Part shown: in pieces, positions 1 to 8,385 of the stretch
How the letters are laid out: every line of letters begins with the position of its first letter
Position numbering within the stretch: position 1 is the first letter of the stretch
Assembly (NCBI RefSeq): GCF_015694525.1
Contig: NZ_JADQDM010000001.1
Location: 868,001 to 932,000 of the forward strand
DNA: 64,000 nucleotides
Direction of reading: 5' to 3'
From: Hymenobacter ruricola
GTDB taxonomy: Bacteria; Bacteroidota; Bacteroidia; Cytophagales; Hymenobacteraceae
Made by a program: the position numbers and the translations under genes
The notes under the pieces: generated by a model
Database searches by the model: none
The model's input: the letters and a program-made list of their open reading frames with translations, nothing else
What the model was told of the DNA's origin: nothing

Positions 1-1401
1 GCTCTTGGCCTCGCCCCGCCGGATGAGGCCCTTAATCTGCTGCACTTCGTCGCTGTCGACCTGGCCGGGCTGCTTGTTTTTGAGGAAGTCGGCCACCCGG
101 TGGTAGAGGTTGTCGGCCGGCTCGCCCGAGGGCAGGCGGAAGGCGTGGTCGTAGTCGGCCACGAACTCGGCGAAGCGAATGGCTTCGTCGTCGAACACGG
201 CAATGTTGCCCGAGGTCTGGTAGGCTACGTGCACCTCGTGGCCCTGGTCCACGAGCCGCAGCAGCGTGCCGCCCATCGAAATCACGTCGTCGTCGGGATG
301 CGGGCTGAAGATGAGCACGCGCTTGGGAAAGGGCGCGGCGCGCTCGGGCCGGTGGGCATCGTCGGCATCGGGCTTGCCGCCGGGCCAGCCCGTGATGGTG
401 TGCTGCAGCTCGTTGAAGACCCGAATGTTGATGTCGTAGGCCGGGCCCGACTGCGCCAGCAGCTCCGAGAGGCCGTTTTCGTTGTAAGCTTCCTCGGTGA
501 GTTTCAGGATGGGCTTGCTCACGGTGCGGGCCAGCCAGGTCACAGCCTTGCGCACCAGGGCGGCGTCGTGCCAGTCGCAGGGCAGGCCCAGCAGCCAGGG
601 CGTTTTGCGGGGCGTGAGTTCGGCACCGGCGGCCTCATCCAGCACCACCTGCACGGCGGGGTGGCGCTGCAGGTAAGTGGCGGGCACGGTGTCGGTTACG
701 TCGCCTTCCACCATGCGCTTCACCACGGCCGCTTTGCCCTCGCCCCAGGCCAGCAGCACAATCTGGCGGGCTTCCAGAATGGTGCCCACGCCCATGGTGA
801 GGGCCCGGCGCGGCACGTTTTCTTCGCCGTAAAAGTCAGAAGCCGCGTCGGTGCGCGTTACGTGGTCCAGCGTAATCATCCGGGTGCGGGAAGCGGGGCC
901 GGAGCCGGGCTCGTTGAAGCCGATGTGGCCGGTGCGCCCGATGCCCAGCAGCTGCAAGTCGATGCCGCCGGCCTGCTGAATCTGCTCCTCGTAGCGCTGG
1001 CAGAACTCGCCTACCTGCTCGGACGGCACCGTGCCGTCGGGGATGTGCACGTTCTCAGGCTTGATGTCGACGTGGTCGAATAAGTACTCGCGCATGAAGC
1101 GCACGTAGCTCTGCAGCGAGCCCGGCGCCATGGGGTAGTACTCGTCCAGGTTGAAGCTGATGACGTTCTGAAAGCTCAGCCCTTCCTCCCGGTGCAGCCG
1201 CACCAGCTCCTCGTACACGCGCGTGGGGGAAGAGCCGGTGGCCAGGCCCAGCACGCAGGGCCGGCCCTCGGCGGCCCGGCTACGGATGAGGTCGGCAATC
1301 TGGGCGGCCACGGCGGCGGAGGCCTGCTCCGAATCGGCGTAGAGGCTGACGGGGAGGCGGGCGCCGGCCGTGGCCGGCAGTTCTGCGAGAGGAGACGTCA
1401 T
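1..1401 (-). CDS. NagB-like glucosamine-6-phosphate deaminase fused to a PIG-L deacetylase domain (3' end outside window)
   Basis: The first 467 codons are visible, read from the ATG at 1401 to the window edge without a stop. The N-terminal half is a NagB/6-phosphogluconolactonase-type domain, with the substrate-loop motif FNLDEY and the active-site motif GIGRTGHIGFNEPGS around residue 157. The second half starts a PIG-L/LmbE-type deacetylase, with its zinc motif SPHPDDDV near residue 368. The family converts GlcN6P to Fru6P plus ammonia, and PIG-L domains remove N-acetyl groups from amino sugars. The Asp two residues before the active-site His in classical NagB is Thr157 here. I recall similar long NagB-like fusions as common in Bacteroidota, so deaminase activity should not be assumed. 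The gene is divergent from the SusC operon, which hints at amino-sugar metabolism. Confidence 0.9.
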   Translation of the reverse strand, partial: MTSPLAELPATAGARLPVSLYADSEQASAAVAAQIADLIRSRAAEGRPCVLGLATGSSPTRVYEELVRLHREEGLSFQNVISFNLDEYYPMAPGSLQSYVRFMREYLFDHVDIKPENVHIPDGTVPSEQVGEFCQRYEEQIQQAGGIDLQLLGIGRTGHIGFNEPGSGPASRTRMITLDHVTRTDAASDFYGEENVPRRALTMGVGTILEARQIVLLAWGEGKAAVVKRMVEGDVTDTVPATYLQRHPAVQVVLDEAAGAELTPRKTPWLLGLPCDWHDAALVRKAVTWLARTVSKPILKLTEEAYNENGLSELLAQSGPAYDINIRVFNELQHTITGWPGGKPDADDAHRPERAAPFPKRVLIFSPHPDDDVISMGGTLLRLVDQGHEVHVAYQTSGNIAVFDDEAIRFAEFVADYDHAFRLPSGEPADNLYHRVADFLKNKQPGQVDSDEVQQIKGLIRRGEAKS

Positions 1402-1777
1402 GGAAAGCAGCTGAAAGGGTGGAAAAGTAAGGGCCAGGGAAAGTAGGAAGCGGCTACGGATGAAGCAACGCCCACCGTTGGAAAATTGCTGTGCCGTGGC
1501 GAATTACATAGAAAATAGCCAGATTACGATTGTGAGCCAGCTCGTAAAAATTCCGCAAACGTTTGGGTGAATATTGCCTGAATATTTCGCACATTTGAAC
1601 CCTTCTTTTCCACCGCCCTGGCCGGCACTTTCCCTGCCCTGCCCCCAGAACCCGCCTTGCCATGATGGCAGCGGGCTTTACCTGGCTTAAATTGTCGAAC
1701 CCTGCCCACCGGCCGCATTGCTGAATGCTGCTGGCCGGCGCTGTTTTTCCGTCTTTCCCCACCAAATTTCTTACCTC
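1402..1777. promoter_or_regulatory. Divergent intergenic region between the nagB-like gene and susC
   Basis: This 376-bp gap separates two divergent starts, so it should hold both promoters. Its centre (about 1490-1590) is clearly more AT-rich than the flanking genes. It contains a perfect palindrome CAAACGTTTG at 1556-1565 with a central CpG, the general shape of LacI-family operators. It also has a direct repeat of TGAATATT with an 11-bp step starting near 1568. I found no clean TAnnTTTG box at a convincing distance from either start. The open frames crossing the gap look non-coding. Confidence 0.4.
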
Positions 1778-4700
1778 ATGAAAAAACCTTACTGGTTATT
1801 TCTGCTGACGCTGGGCCTGGCGCCGGCCCCCGCCAGCTGGGCCCAGACGGCCCGCCCGGCGGACGCCGCAGCCGCGACCCGTACCATCAGCGGCCTTGTC
1901 ACGTCCGGCACCGACCAAAGCCCCTTGCCAGGCGTCACCGTCCTCGTAAAGGGCACCACCACGGGCAGTACCACCGGTGCCGACGGCCGCTATTCGGTGC
2001 AGGCCGCGCCGGGCGCCACCCTCGTGTTCAGCTTCATTGGCTACAGCTCGCAGGAGCGCACCGTGCCCGCCGACGGCGCCGTGGACGTGAGCCTGAAGGA
2101 AAGCACCACCGGCCTCGATGAGGTGGTGGTGACGTCCTACGGCATCCAGCAGGCCAAGCGCGAGCTGGTGACGTCGGTGCAGGAAGTGAAGAGCAAGGAC
2201 ATCATCGACTCGCGCCAGACCAACGTGGTGAACGCGCTGCAAGGCAAAATTGCGGGCGTCAACATCACGTCGTCGGGCGGGGCGCCGGGCGAGGGCGCGG
2301 CCATCGTCATCCGGGGCGGCAACTCGCTCGACGGCGACAACCAGCCGCTGTTCGTCATCGACGGCATGATAATGGACAACAGCTCGTTTCAGGAAAGCGC
2401 GGCGCCGGGCGCGGGCTCGCAGTTCAATGGCCTGCTGGGCCGCTCGGTGGGCGCCGCCAACCGCGCCGGCGACCTCAACCCCGAGGACATTGCCAGCATC
2501 ACGGTGCTGAAGGGGCCGGCCGCGGCCGCCCTCTACGGCCTGCGCGCCGCCAACGGCGCCGTGGTCATCACCACCAAGAAAGGCACGTCGGGCACCACCA
2601 CGCTCAACTTCCGCACCCAGGTGTCGGTGGACGAGGTGAACCGCCTGCCCAAAATGCAGGACCAGTACGGCCAGGGCACCAACGGCCTGTACGACGCCAC
2701 CACGCGCATCTCGTTCGGGCCGCGCTTCCAGCCGGGCCAGCCGGTGTACGACAACCTGGCCAATTTCTACCGCAAGGGCTACACCTACCAGAACTTCCTG
2801 AACATGTCGGGCGGCTCGGAAAAGGCCACGTTCTTCGTGTCGGCCTCTAACCTGCAGCAAAGCGGCGTGACGCCCCAGAGCAAGTACGACAAAAGCACGG
2901 TGCGCCTCTCGGGCACGGCCCAGCTCTCGTCCAGATTCAGCGTGAGCGGCTCGGCTCAGTACCTGACCTCGGGCGGGGCGCGGCCCATTCAGGGGCCGGG
3001 CCTGTTCGGCTCGTCGGGGGGCTATTTGCTGAGCTTGCTCAACTGGCCGCGCGGCGATGACGCCCGCAATTACCTCAACCCCGACGGCACCCGCCGCCGC
3101 CTGCTGGCCCCCGGCAACGGCACCGACGCCGACGCCGACAACCCCTATTTCACGGTTGAGAAAAACCCGCAAACCGACCGCACCAACCGCTTCATCGGCA
3201 ACGTGCAGCTGACGTTCAAGGCCGCAGACTGGCTGACGTTGAGCCACAACATCGGCACCGACCTGTATACCTCGCGCAACACGTCGGTGCGGGCCGTGGG
3301 CACCTCGCAGGTGGGCAACCAGAACGGCGGCATCGCCGAAACCGTGGACCAGTTCCGCCTGATTACGGCCACCACGCTGGCCACCTTCAACCACGAATTC
3401 AGCAGCAACTTCGGCGGCACCCTCATCCTGGGCAACACCATCGAGGAGAACAAGGACCAGGCCGTGGATTACTTGGGCTTGATTTTCCAGAACCCTGGCT
3501 TCGTGGGCCTGAACAACACCGTGAACCGCAGCGCCTTGCAGCGCGATGCCACGCGCCACCTCATCGGCAACTTCGCCCGCCTGAGCATCAACGCCTTCAA
3601 TCAGATATTCGTGGAACTGCAGGGCCGCTACGACCAGTCCTCGACCCTGCCGCGGCCCGATGAGGGCAAGATTTACGGCAAAGGCTTCCTCTACGGCTCG
3701 GCCGGCCTGGGCTACGAGTTTACCAAAACCCTGGGCATGGACCAGAGCAACATCCTGAACTACGGCAAGGTGCGCGCCTCGGTGGCCGAGGTGGGCAAGG
3801 ACACGCAGCCCTACCGCGTGCTGGCCGCCCTGGCCCAGAACACCTACATCGGCGGCGGTTTCCGCAACGACTTCTTCGGCTCGAACCCTAACCTGAAGCC
3901 CGAGCGCACCCGCACCTACGAGGCCGGCTTCAACCTGCAGTTCCTCAAAAACCGCCTGGGCCTGGACTTTAATTATTACTACTCGCGCTCGAAAGACCAG
4001 ATTATTGCGCCCCGCGTGAGCCAGGCGGCCGGCTTCATCCTGCAGTACATCAACGGCGGCATCGTGACCAACGAGGGCCAGGAGATTTCGCTGACCGGCA
4101 CGCCCGTCAAAACCAACAACTTCACCTGGGACATCATCGCCAACTTCTACCACAACACCAACCGCGTAGAAGAGTTGCCCTACCCGCTCACGGTGGTGTT
4201 TCAGTCCGATGCCTTCATCACGGATGTACACGAGGGCGGGGCCTTCCCCGGCCGCCCCATCACGGGCGTGGGGGCCACGGACTTTAACCGCGTGACCGAC
4301 CCCAACAGCCCCGATTTTGGCAAGGTGCTCATCAACACCCTCACCGGCTACCCCAGCGTGAACACCAACTTGGTGTACGCCGGCGACCGCGCCCCGCGCT
4401 TCACTACGCAGCTCACCAACACGTTCACGTATAAGAACCTGTCCTTGACCGGCCTGCTCGACTTCCGCGTGGGCGGCAAGGTCATCAACGGCAACGACTG
4501 GTACCAGACCGGCGTGGGCACCTCGCCCCGCACCGCCGACCGCTACAAGCAGGTAGTGTTCGACGGCGTGGTGAAAAACGCCGACGGCACTTACTCGCCC
4601 AACACCCGGCCCGTGGAACTGACCCAGAACTACTACACCAGCATTCTGGGCCGCGTGGGCACGGCCTTCATCGAGGACGGCTCGTGGGCCCGCCTGCGCT

Positions 4701-4936
4701 ACGTGACCCTGAGCTACGCGCTGCCGGCCAGCCTCCTCACGCCCACCAAGTTCATCAAGGGCGTGGAGCTGAGCGTGACCGGCCGCAACCTGGTGCTGCT
4801 GACCAACTACAGCGGCGCCGACCCCGAAACGGCTGCGGCCGGCGCGGGCGTGCGCGGCGGCGGCTCCAACGGCTTCGATTACGGCAACGTGCCCGCCACC
4901 CGCGGCGTGGACATGGCCCTGCGCGTGAATTTTTAG
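1778..4936 (+). CDS. SusC/RagA-family TonB-linked outer membrane protein
   Basis: A 1052-residue outer-membrane transporter. The chosen ATG gives a clean signal peptide (MKKPYWLFLLTLGLAP then ASWAQ); an upstream in-frame start would bury it. Residues about 40-110 are a carboxypeptidase-regulatory-like domain with the typical GVTVLVKGTTTG and GRYSV motifs. The TonB plug follows (VVVTSYGIQ, then VNALQGKIAGVNI and IRGGNSL), then a long beta-barrel ending in an aromatic residue (ALRVNF). SusC proteins form the barrel of a two-part importer whose lid is the SusD lipoprotein; they take up oligosaccharides or peptides using TonB energy. SusD and a third lipoprotein follow on the same strand. The substrate cannot be read from the sequence. 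Confidence 0.95.
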   Translation: MKKPYWLFLLTLGLAPAPASWAQTARPADAAAATRTISGLVTSGTDQSPLPGVTVLVKGTTTGSTTGADGRYSVQAAPGATLVFSFIGYSSQERTVPADGAVDVSLKESTTGLDEVVVTSYGIQQAKRELVTSVQEVKSKDIIDSRQTNVVNALQGKIAGVNITSSGGAPGEGAAIVIRGGNSLDGDNQPLFVIDGMIMDNSSFQESAAPGAGSQFNGLLGRSVGAANRAGDLNPEDIASITVLKGPAAAALYGLRAANGAVVITTKKGTSGTTTLNFRTQVSVDEVNRLPKMQDQYGQGTNGLYDATTRISFGPRFQPGQPVYDNLANFYRKGYTYQNFLNMSGGSEKATFFVSASNLQQSGVTPQSKYDKSTVRLSGTAQLSSRFSVSGSAQYLTSGGARPIQGPGLFGSSGGYLLSLLNWPRGDDARNYLNPDGTRRRLLAPGNGTDADADNPYFTVEKNPQTDRTNRFIGNVQLTFKAADWLTLSHNIGTDLYTSRNTSVRAVGTSQVGNQNGGIAETVDQFRLITATTLATFNHEFSSNFGGTLILGNTIEENKDQAVDYLGLIFQNPGFVGLNNTVNRSALQRDATRHLIGNFARLSINAFNQIFVELQGRYDQSSTLPRPDEGKIYGKGFLYGSAGLGYEFTKTLGMDQSNILNYGKVRASVAEVGKDTQPYRVLAALAQNTYIGGGFRNDFFGSNPNLKPERTRTYEAGFNLQFLKNRLGLDFNYYYSRSKDQIIAPRVSQAAGFILQYINGGIVTNEGQEISLTGTPVKTNNFTWDIIANFYHNTNRVEELPYPLTVVFQSDAFITDVHEGGAFPGRPITGVGATDFNRVTDPNSPDFGKVLINTLTGYPSVNTNLVYAGDRAPRFTTQLTNTFTYKNLSLTGLLDFRVGGKVINGNDWYQTGVGTSPRTADRYKQVVFDGVVKNADGTYSPNTRPVELTQNYYTSILGRVGTAFIEDGSWARLRYVTLSYALPASLLTPTKFIKGVELSVTGRNLVLLTNYSGADPETAAAGAGVRGGGSNGFDYGNVPATRGVDMALRVNF

Positions 4937-4957
4937 GAATGATTTTGACGAGCAAAA

Positions 4958-5053
4958 CGTCATGCAGAGCGCAGCGAAGCATCTTTACTGCGCTACGCAA
5001 TCAATTGAATTAGTGGCGGCGAGCAAGCTGCTTCGCTGCGCTCGGCATGACCG
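4958..5053. repeat. Dispersed palindromic repeat (degenerate copy) between susC and susD
   Basis: The left arm begins CGTCATGCAGAGCGCAGCG and continues AAGCATCTTTAC. The right arm carries GCTTCGCTGCGCTCGGCATGACC, partly decayed. It belongs to the same family as the copies at 10273, 16762 and 18762. It lies inside the SusC-SusD operon gap, so it is probably transcribed and could fold into an mRNA hairpin between the two cistrons. Confidence 0.8.
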
Positions 5054-5081
5054 GCAGACAACCAGCATCAACTTTCTTCTT

Positions 5082-6662
5082 ATGAACCTGAAACGATATA
5101 TACTTGGCCTGGGCGTGCTGCTGAGCGGCACGGCCCTCACCGCGTGCGAGAAGTTTCTCGACGTGAACGACAACCCCAACAACCCGGTGGCGTCGACCCC
5201 CAACTTCCTGTTGCCGGGCATTATTTCCAACGGCATCCAGGTGCAGATGTTCACGGCGCTGCGCACGCCCTACATCACGCAGTACGTGGTGAGCCGCACG
5301 CCCAACAGCCTCGGCAACGACCAGTACTTTTTCACCAACGCCAACAGCACCAACACCTTCAACTACTCCTACTTCCAGGCGGGCGGCAACATTCCGGTGA
5401 TGCAGAAGGCGGCAGAGGCCGAAGGCTCGGTGTATTACGTGGGGGCTGGCAAAATCATGCAGGCCGTGATTCTGGCCCACGCCACCGACATGCTCGGCGA
5501 CATTCCGTACTCGGAGGCCTACCAGGGCGGCGCCAACTTCACGCCCAAGTACGACCCGCAGGAGAAGATTTACGCCGTCGTCAACCAGCTCTGCGACGAG
5601 GGCGCGGTGGAAATGAGCAAGCCCGCCAGCGCCCAGGTGCGGCCCTTCTACAGCACCGCGCCCAGCGAGAGCGGCGACATTCTCTACAAAGGCGACCCCG
5701 CCAAGTGGGTGCGCCTGGCCTACGCCCTGAAAGCCCGCCAGGCCCAGCACCTCACCAAGAAGGCCAGCTACAAGGCCACCGACGTGCTCGCCCTCTGCGA
5801 CAAGGCGTTCCAAAGCTCGGCCGACGACGCCCAAATCAACTTCCAGACGGCCGTGGCCCCGCTCACGGGCACGACCAACATCTTCGGCGTGACCCGGGCC
5901 AACTTCGGCACGGCCACCTTCTCGTCGAACATCGTCAAGTACCTCAACGGCACCACGTTCCCGGGCGTGGTCGACCCGCGCCTCGGCGTCCTGACGCCCA
6001 GCACCGGCTCGGGCGTGAACCCGGGCGTGGGCCTCACCTCGGCATCTGCCAACATCACGCCGGGCAGCGCCAACGTCACCGATTTCTACGGCGGCTGGTA
6101 CGCCCGCGACCTGGGCTATTTCGAGGCCATCACCTACCACGAACTGAAGTTCATCGAGGCGGAAGCCGCCTTCCTGGCCGGCGACAAAACCCGGTCTCTG
6201 GCGGCCTTGCGCGAAGGCATCCGGGCGCACATGGCCAAGGTGGGCGGCGGCGGCACGTACTCGGCGCCGCTGGTGACGTTCCCGACCATTCTGCCCGGCC
6301 AGATTGCGGCCTATCTGGCCAGCGCCGCCGTGCCCCAGAACGAAGGCGCCCTCACGCTGCGCTCCATCATGGAGCAGAAGTACATCGCCATGTTCCTGAA
6401 CCCGGACTCGTGGTCGGACCTGCGCCGCTACAACTACCGCTCGGACTTGTACGTCAATTTCCTGTTCCCCACCTACAACGCCAGCACCACGCCGCCGCTG
6501 CCCGTGGCCGCCAACGGCGACAAACTCTACCCGCGCCGCCTGCTGCCGGGTGCCACCGAAGTCACGGTGAACCCCAACGCCGTGGCCGCGCTCTACGCCG
6601 AAGCCGGTGCTACTTCGGACCAGGACTACGTGACCAAGCCGCTGTGGTTCGACCGCCCCTAG
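5082..6662 (+). CDS. SusD/RagB-family nutrient-binding outer membrane lipoprotein
   Basis: A 526-residue lipoprotein. The ATG at 5082 gives a lipoprotein signal peptide with lipobox LTAC followed by EKFLDVNDNPNNP, a very typical SusD N-terminus. The earlier in-frame start lies inside the palindromic repeat and was rejected. The C-terminal part has the usual SusD features: YHELKFIEAEAAFLAG, then LRSIMEQKYIAMFLNPDSW and DLRRYNY. SusD proteins sit on the outer face of the outer membrane as a lid over the SusC barrel and bind the substrate. It follows susC by about 145 bp, a gap filled mainly by the palindrome, and precedes a third lipoprotein gene. Confidence 0.95.
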   Translation: MNLKRYILGLGVLLSGTALTACEKFLDVNDNPNNPVASTPNFLLPGIISNGIQVQMFTALRTPYITQYVVSRTPNSLGNDQYFFTNANSTNTFNYSYFQAGGNIPVMQKAAEAEGSVYYVGAGKIMQAVILAHATDMLGDIPYSEAYQGGANFTPKYDPQEKIYAVVNQLCDEGAVEMSKPASAQVRPFYSTAPSESGDILYKGDPAKWVRLAYALKARQAQHLTKKASYKATDVLALCDKAFQSSADDAQINFQTAVAPLTGTTNIFGVTRANFGTATFSSNIVKYLNGTTFPGVVDPRLGVLTPSTGSGVNPGVGLTSASANITPGSANVTDFYGGWYARDLGYFEAITYHELKFIEAEAAFLAGDKTRSLAALREGIRAHMAKVGGGGTYSAPLVTFPTILPGQIAAYLASAAVPQNEGALTLRSIMEQKYIAMFLNPDSWSDLRRYNYRSDLYVNFLFPTYNASTTPPLPVAANGDKLYPRRLLPGATEVTVNPNAVAALYAEAGATSDQDYVTKPLWFDRP

Positions 6663-6747
6663 CGACTAAGGAAACGGCTGTGCAGGACCGTTCCACTACT
6701 CGTCCGGTCCGGGCAACATTCACTCTTTGACTTCAAACGATACTTAT

Positions 6748-8022
6748 ATGCGACACTTTTCATTCAAAACGCTGCTCGCGGCGCTGCCCTTGCTGGGCTT
6801 GCTGCTGGGCAGCTGCAAAAAGGAGCTCGACGATTACTACGCCCCCGTGGAAGACACCGGCTTTGCCAGCCTGGGCCTGCCGCGCGTGCCCCTGGCCCCG
6901 CGCTACGCCCCCGGCGAAACCGTGCCCCTCTACGTGTCCTTCACCCAGACCGACCAGCTGCGCGACATCAGCGTGTTTCAGGTGATTGGCAGCAAGGCCT
7001 ATGGCACCGCCGACTCCGCGGCCGTGGGCACGTTTCCGGCCAGCGGCACCTTCAACGCCGCCGGGGCCGTGCAGACGCAGGCCATCCCCTACGTGGTGCC
7101 CGTGGCCGCCAACGGCCTGCCCGTGCGCGTCGACGTGACCTTCACCTTCCAGAACGGCAGCAAGCGCCTGCGCCGCTTCACCTACAACATTGCCCAGCCC
7201 ATCACCATAAAGCTGGGGGCCACGCCGGCCACCTACCGCAACACCCTGGCCGGCACGGCCCAAACCGCGGGCGACATCGTGGGCTACTCGCTCGTCATCA
7301 ACGAAACCGGGGTGGGCACACAGCCCCCGGTGCCCACCTTGCCTTCGCCCACCGCGCCGCTGTTCAAGGCCGTGGATAGCCTCACCACCTTCTACCGCAT
7401 CGGCACCGGTGCGCCGGTGCGCGTGGGCGTGGTTCGCAACCCCTCCACCGGCGCCGCCAACAGCCGGACCGTCGACGTGACCATTCCGGCCGCGGCGGCC
7501 GGGCAGGCCATCACCTATTCCTTTACGGCCTACGGGCCGGTGCAGGCCGTGACCGTGACTGCGCCCCCCCTCAACGTGACGACGGCCACGCCGCTGGCCA
7601 CGCTGCGCACCGGCCGCATCAGCGCCGGGGGCAACGTGACCCCCGATTCGCTGGCCTTCAACCTGCGCACCGGCCAGATAGAGCCGGCTGCCAACCCGCC
7701 CGCGGCCAAGGATTTGTTCGTGAACTCCGTGAGTCCCACCGTGACGCTTTCGGCCGCCAACACCACCCGCTACACCAAGCTCACGCCCGCGCAAATTGAC
7801 CGCTTCTACGCGAACGCCACGGCGAATACCGCCGGCACGCTGCTCTACACCAACGGCCTCACCGCCGGCCTGGTGAGCGCCGACCTGGGCACCGTGGCCG
7901 CCGGCGACGTGTACGCCGTGCGCGTGCGCAACGCGGAACTGGGGCTGCTGCGCATCCTGAGCGTGCGGCCCGGCACAGCCGGCTCCACGGCCCGCGTCCG
8001 CTTCGAGTACAAGACGCTGTAG
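6748..8022 (+). CDS. Lipoprotein of unknown function, third gene of the SusCD operon
   Basis: A 424-residue protein starting at the ATG at 6748, with a lipoprotein signal peptide (LLLGSC then KKELDDYYAPVED). The rest is Thr/Ala/Pro-rich and predicted mainly beta, with two or three Ig-like or Fn3-like stretches, for example VPLYVSFTQTDQLRDISVFQ and RVDVTFTFQNGSKRLRRF. I recognise no catalytic motif. It lies 85 bp after susD on the same strand. By position it resembles the surface glycan-binding proteins (SusE/SusF-type or SGBP) that complete many SusCD loci. That role is inference from context, not from sequence homology. Confidence 0.75.
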   Translation: MRHFSFKTLLAALPLLGLLLGSCKKELDDYYAPVEDTGFASLGLPRVPLAPRYAPGETVPLYVSFTQTDQLRDISVFQVIGSKAYGTADSAAVGTFPASGTFNAAGAVQTQAIPYVVPVAANGLPVRVDVTFTFQNGSKRLRRFTYNIAQPITIKLGATPATYRNTLAGTAQTAGDIVGYSLVINETGVGTQPPVPTLPSPTAPLFKAVDSLTTFYRIGTGAPVRVGVVRNPSTGAANSRTVDVTIPAAAAGQAITYSFTAYGPVQAVTVTAPPLNVTTATPLATLRTGRISAGGNVTPDSLAFNLRTGQIEPAANPPAAKDLFVNSVSPTVTLSAANTTRYTKLTPAQIDRFYANATANTAGTLLYTNGLTAGLVSADLGTVAAGDVYAVRVRNAELGLLRILSVRPGTAGSTARVRFEYKTL

Positions 8023-8025
8023 CGC

Positions 8026-8385
8026 CGCCGCGTGCGGCAACGGCCTTACCTCATGTGCCCACCCGGCCCGCCGTATGCGGCAAGCCGGGTGGGCACTGTG
8101 CTTAGGTGGCTTGCCGCGTGCGGCAGCACCCTTGGGCGCAGTGCCGGCTAGGCCAACCGCATGCGGCAGCGGGCATGAGCACAGTGCTTAGGTGGCTTGC
8201 CGCATGCAGCGGAAAAACCGCCGAGTACCCAAAAAGCGCCGGCACAGGTGGCGATAGGCATAACCGGTGTGCTCATATGGCCCGCCACCTGTGGCGATGC
8301 TATTGCCTGGTGTGCCCACACGGCCCGCCACCTGTGGCGGTGGGCATGACCATTGTGCCCGCATGCTCCGCCACTGGTGGCGGCG
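8026..8385. repeat. Tandem array of about nine 43-bp units, each with a GC-rich palindrome
   Basis: The whole 363-bp gap between two convergent genes is built from imperfect units of 39-45 bp. Each begins with a 12-16-bp palindrome, near 8028, 8070, 8113, 8158, 8199, 8238, 8283, 8326 and 8369. The first five are of type GCCGCATGCGGC and the later ones of type CCGCCACCTGTGGCGG. Unit tails share GGGCATGA, CAGTGCTTAGGTGG or TGTGCCCACA. The array ends at the stop codon of the minus-strand glycosidase gene. Frames crossing it are shadows. Confidence 0.75.

Noticed and set aside
1454..1765. Small minus-strand gene in the gap before susC
   Set aside because: No signal, domain or promoter. Its Arg/Gly-rich composition matches random frames, and it would overlap the expected promoters.
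1796..4963. Long open frame of more than 1000 codons antisense to susC
   Set aside because: Its product is Ala/Gly/His/Val-rich without any motif, as expected for the reverse frame of a GC-rich gene with third-position GC bias. The susC frame has full domain support.
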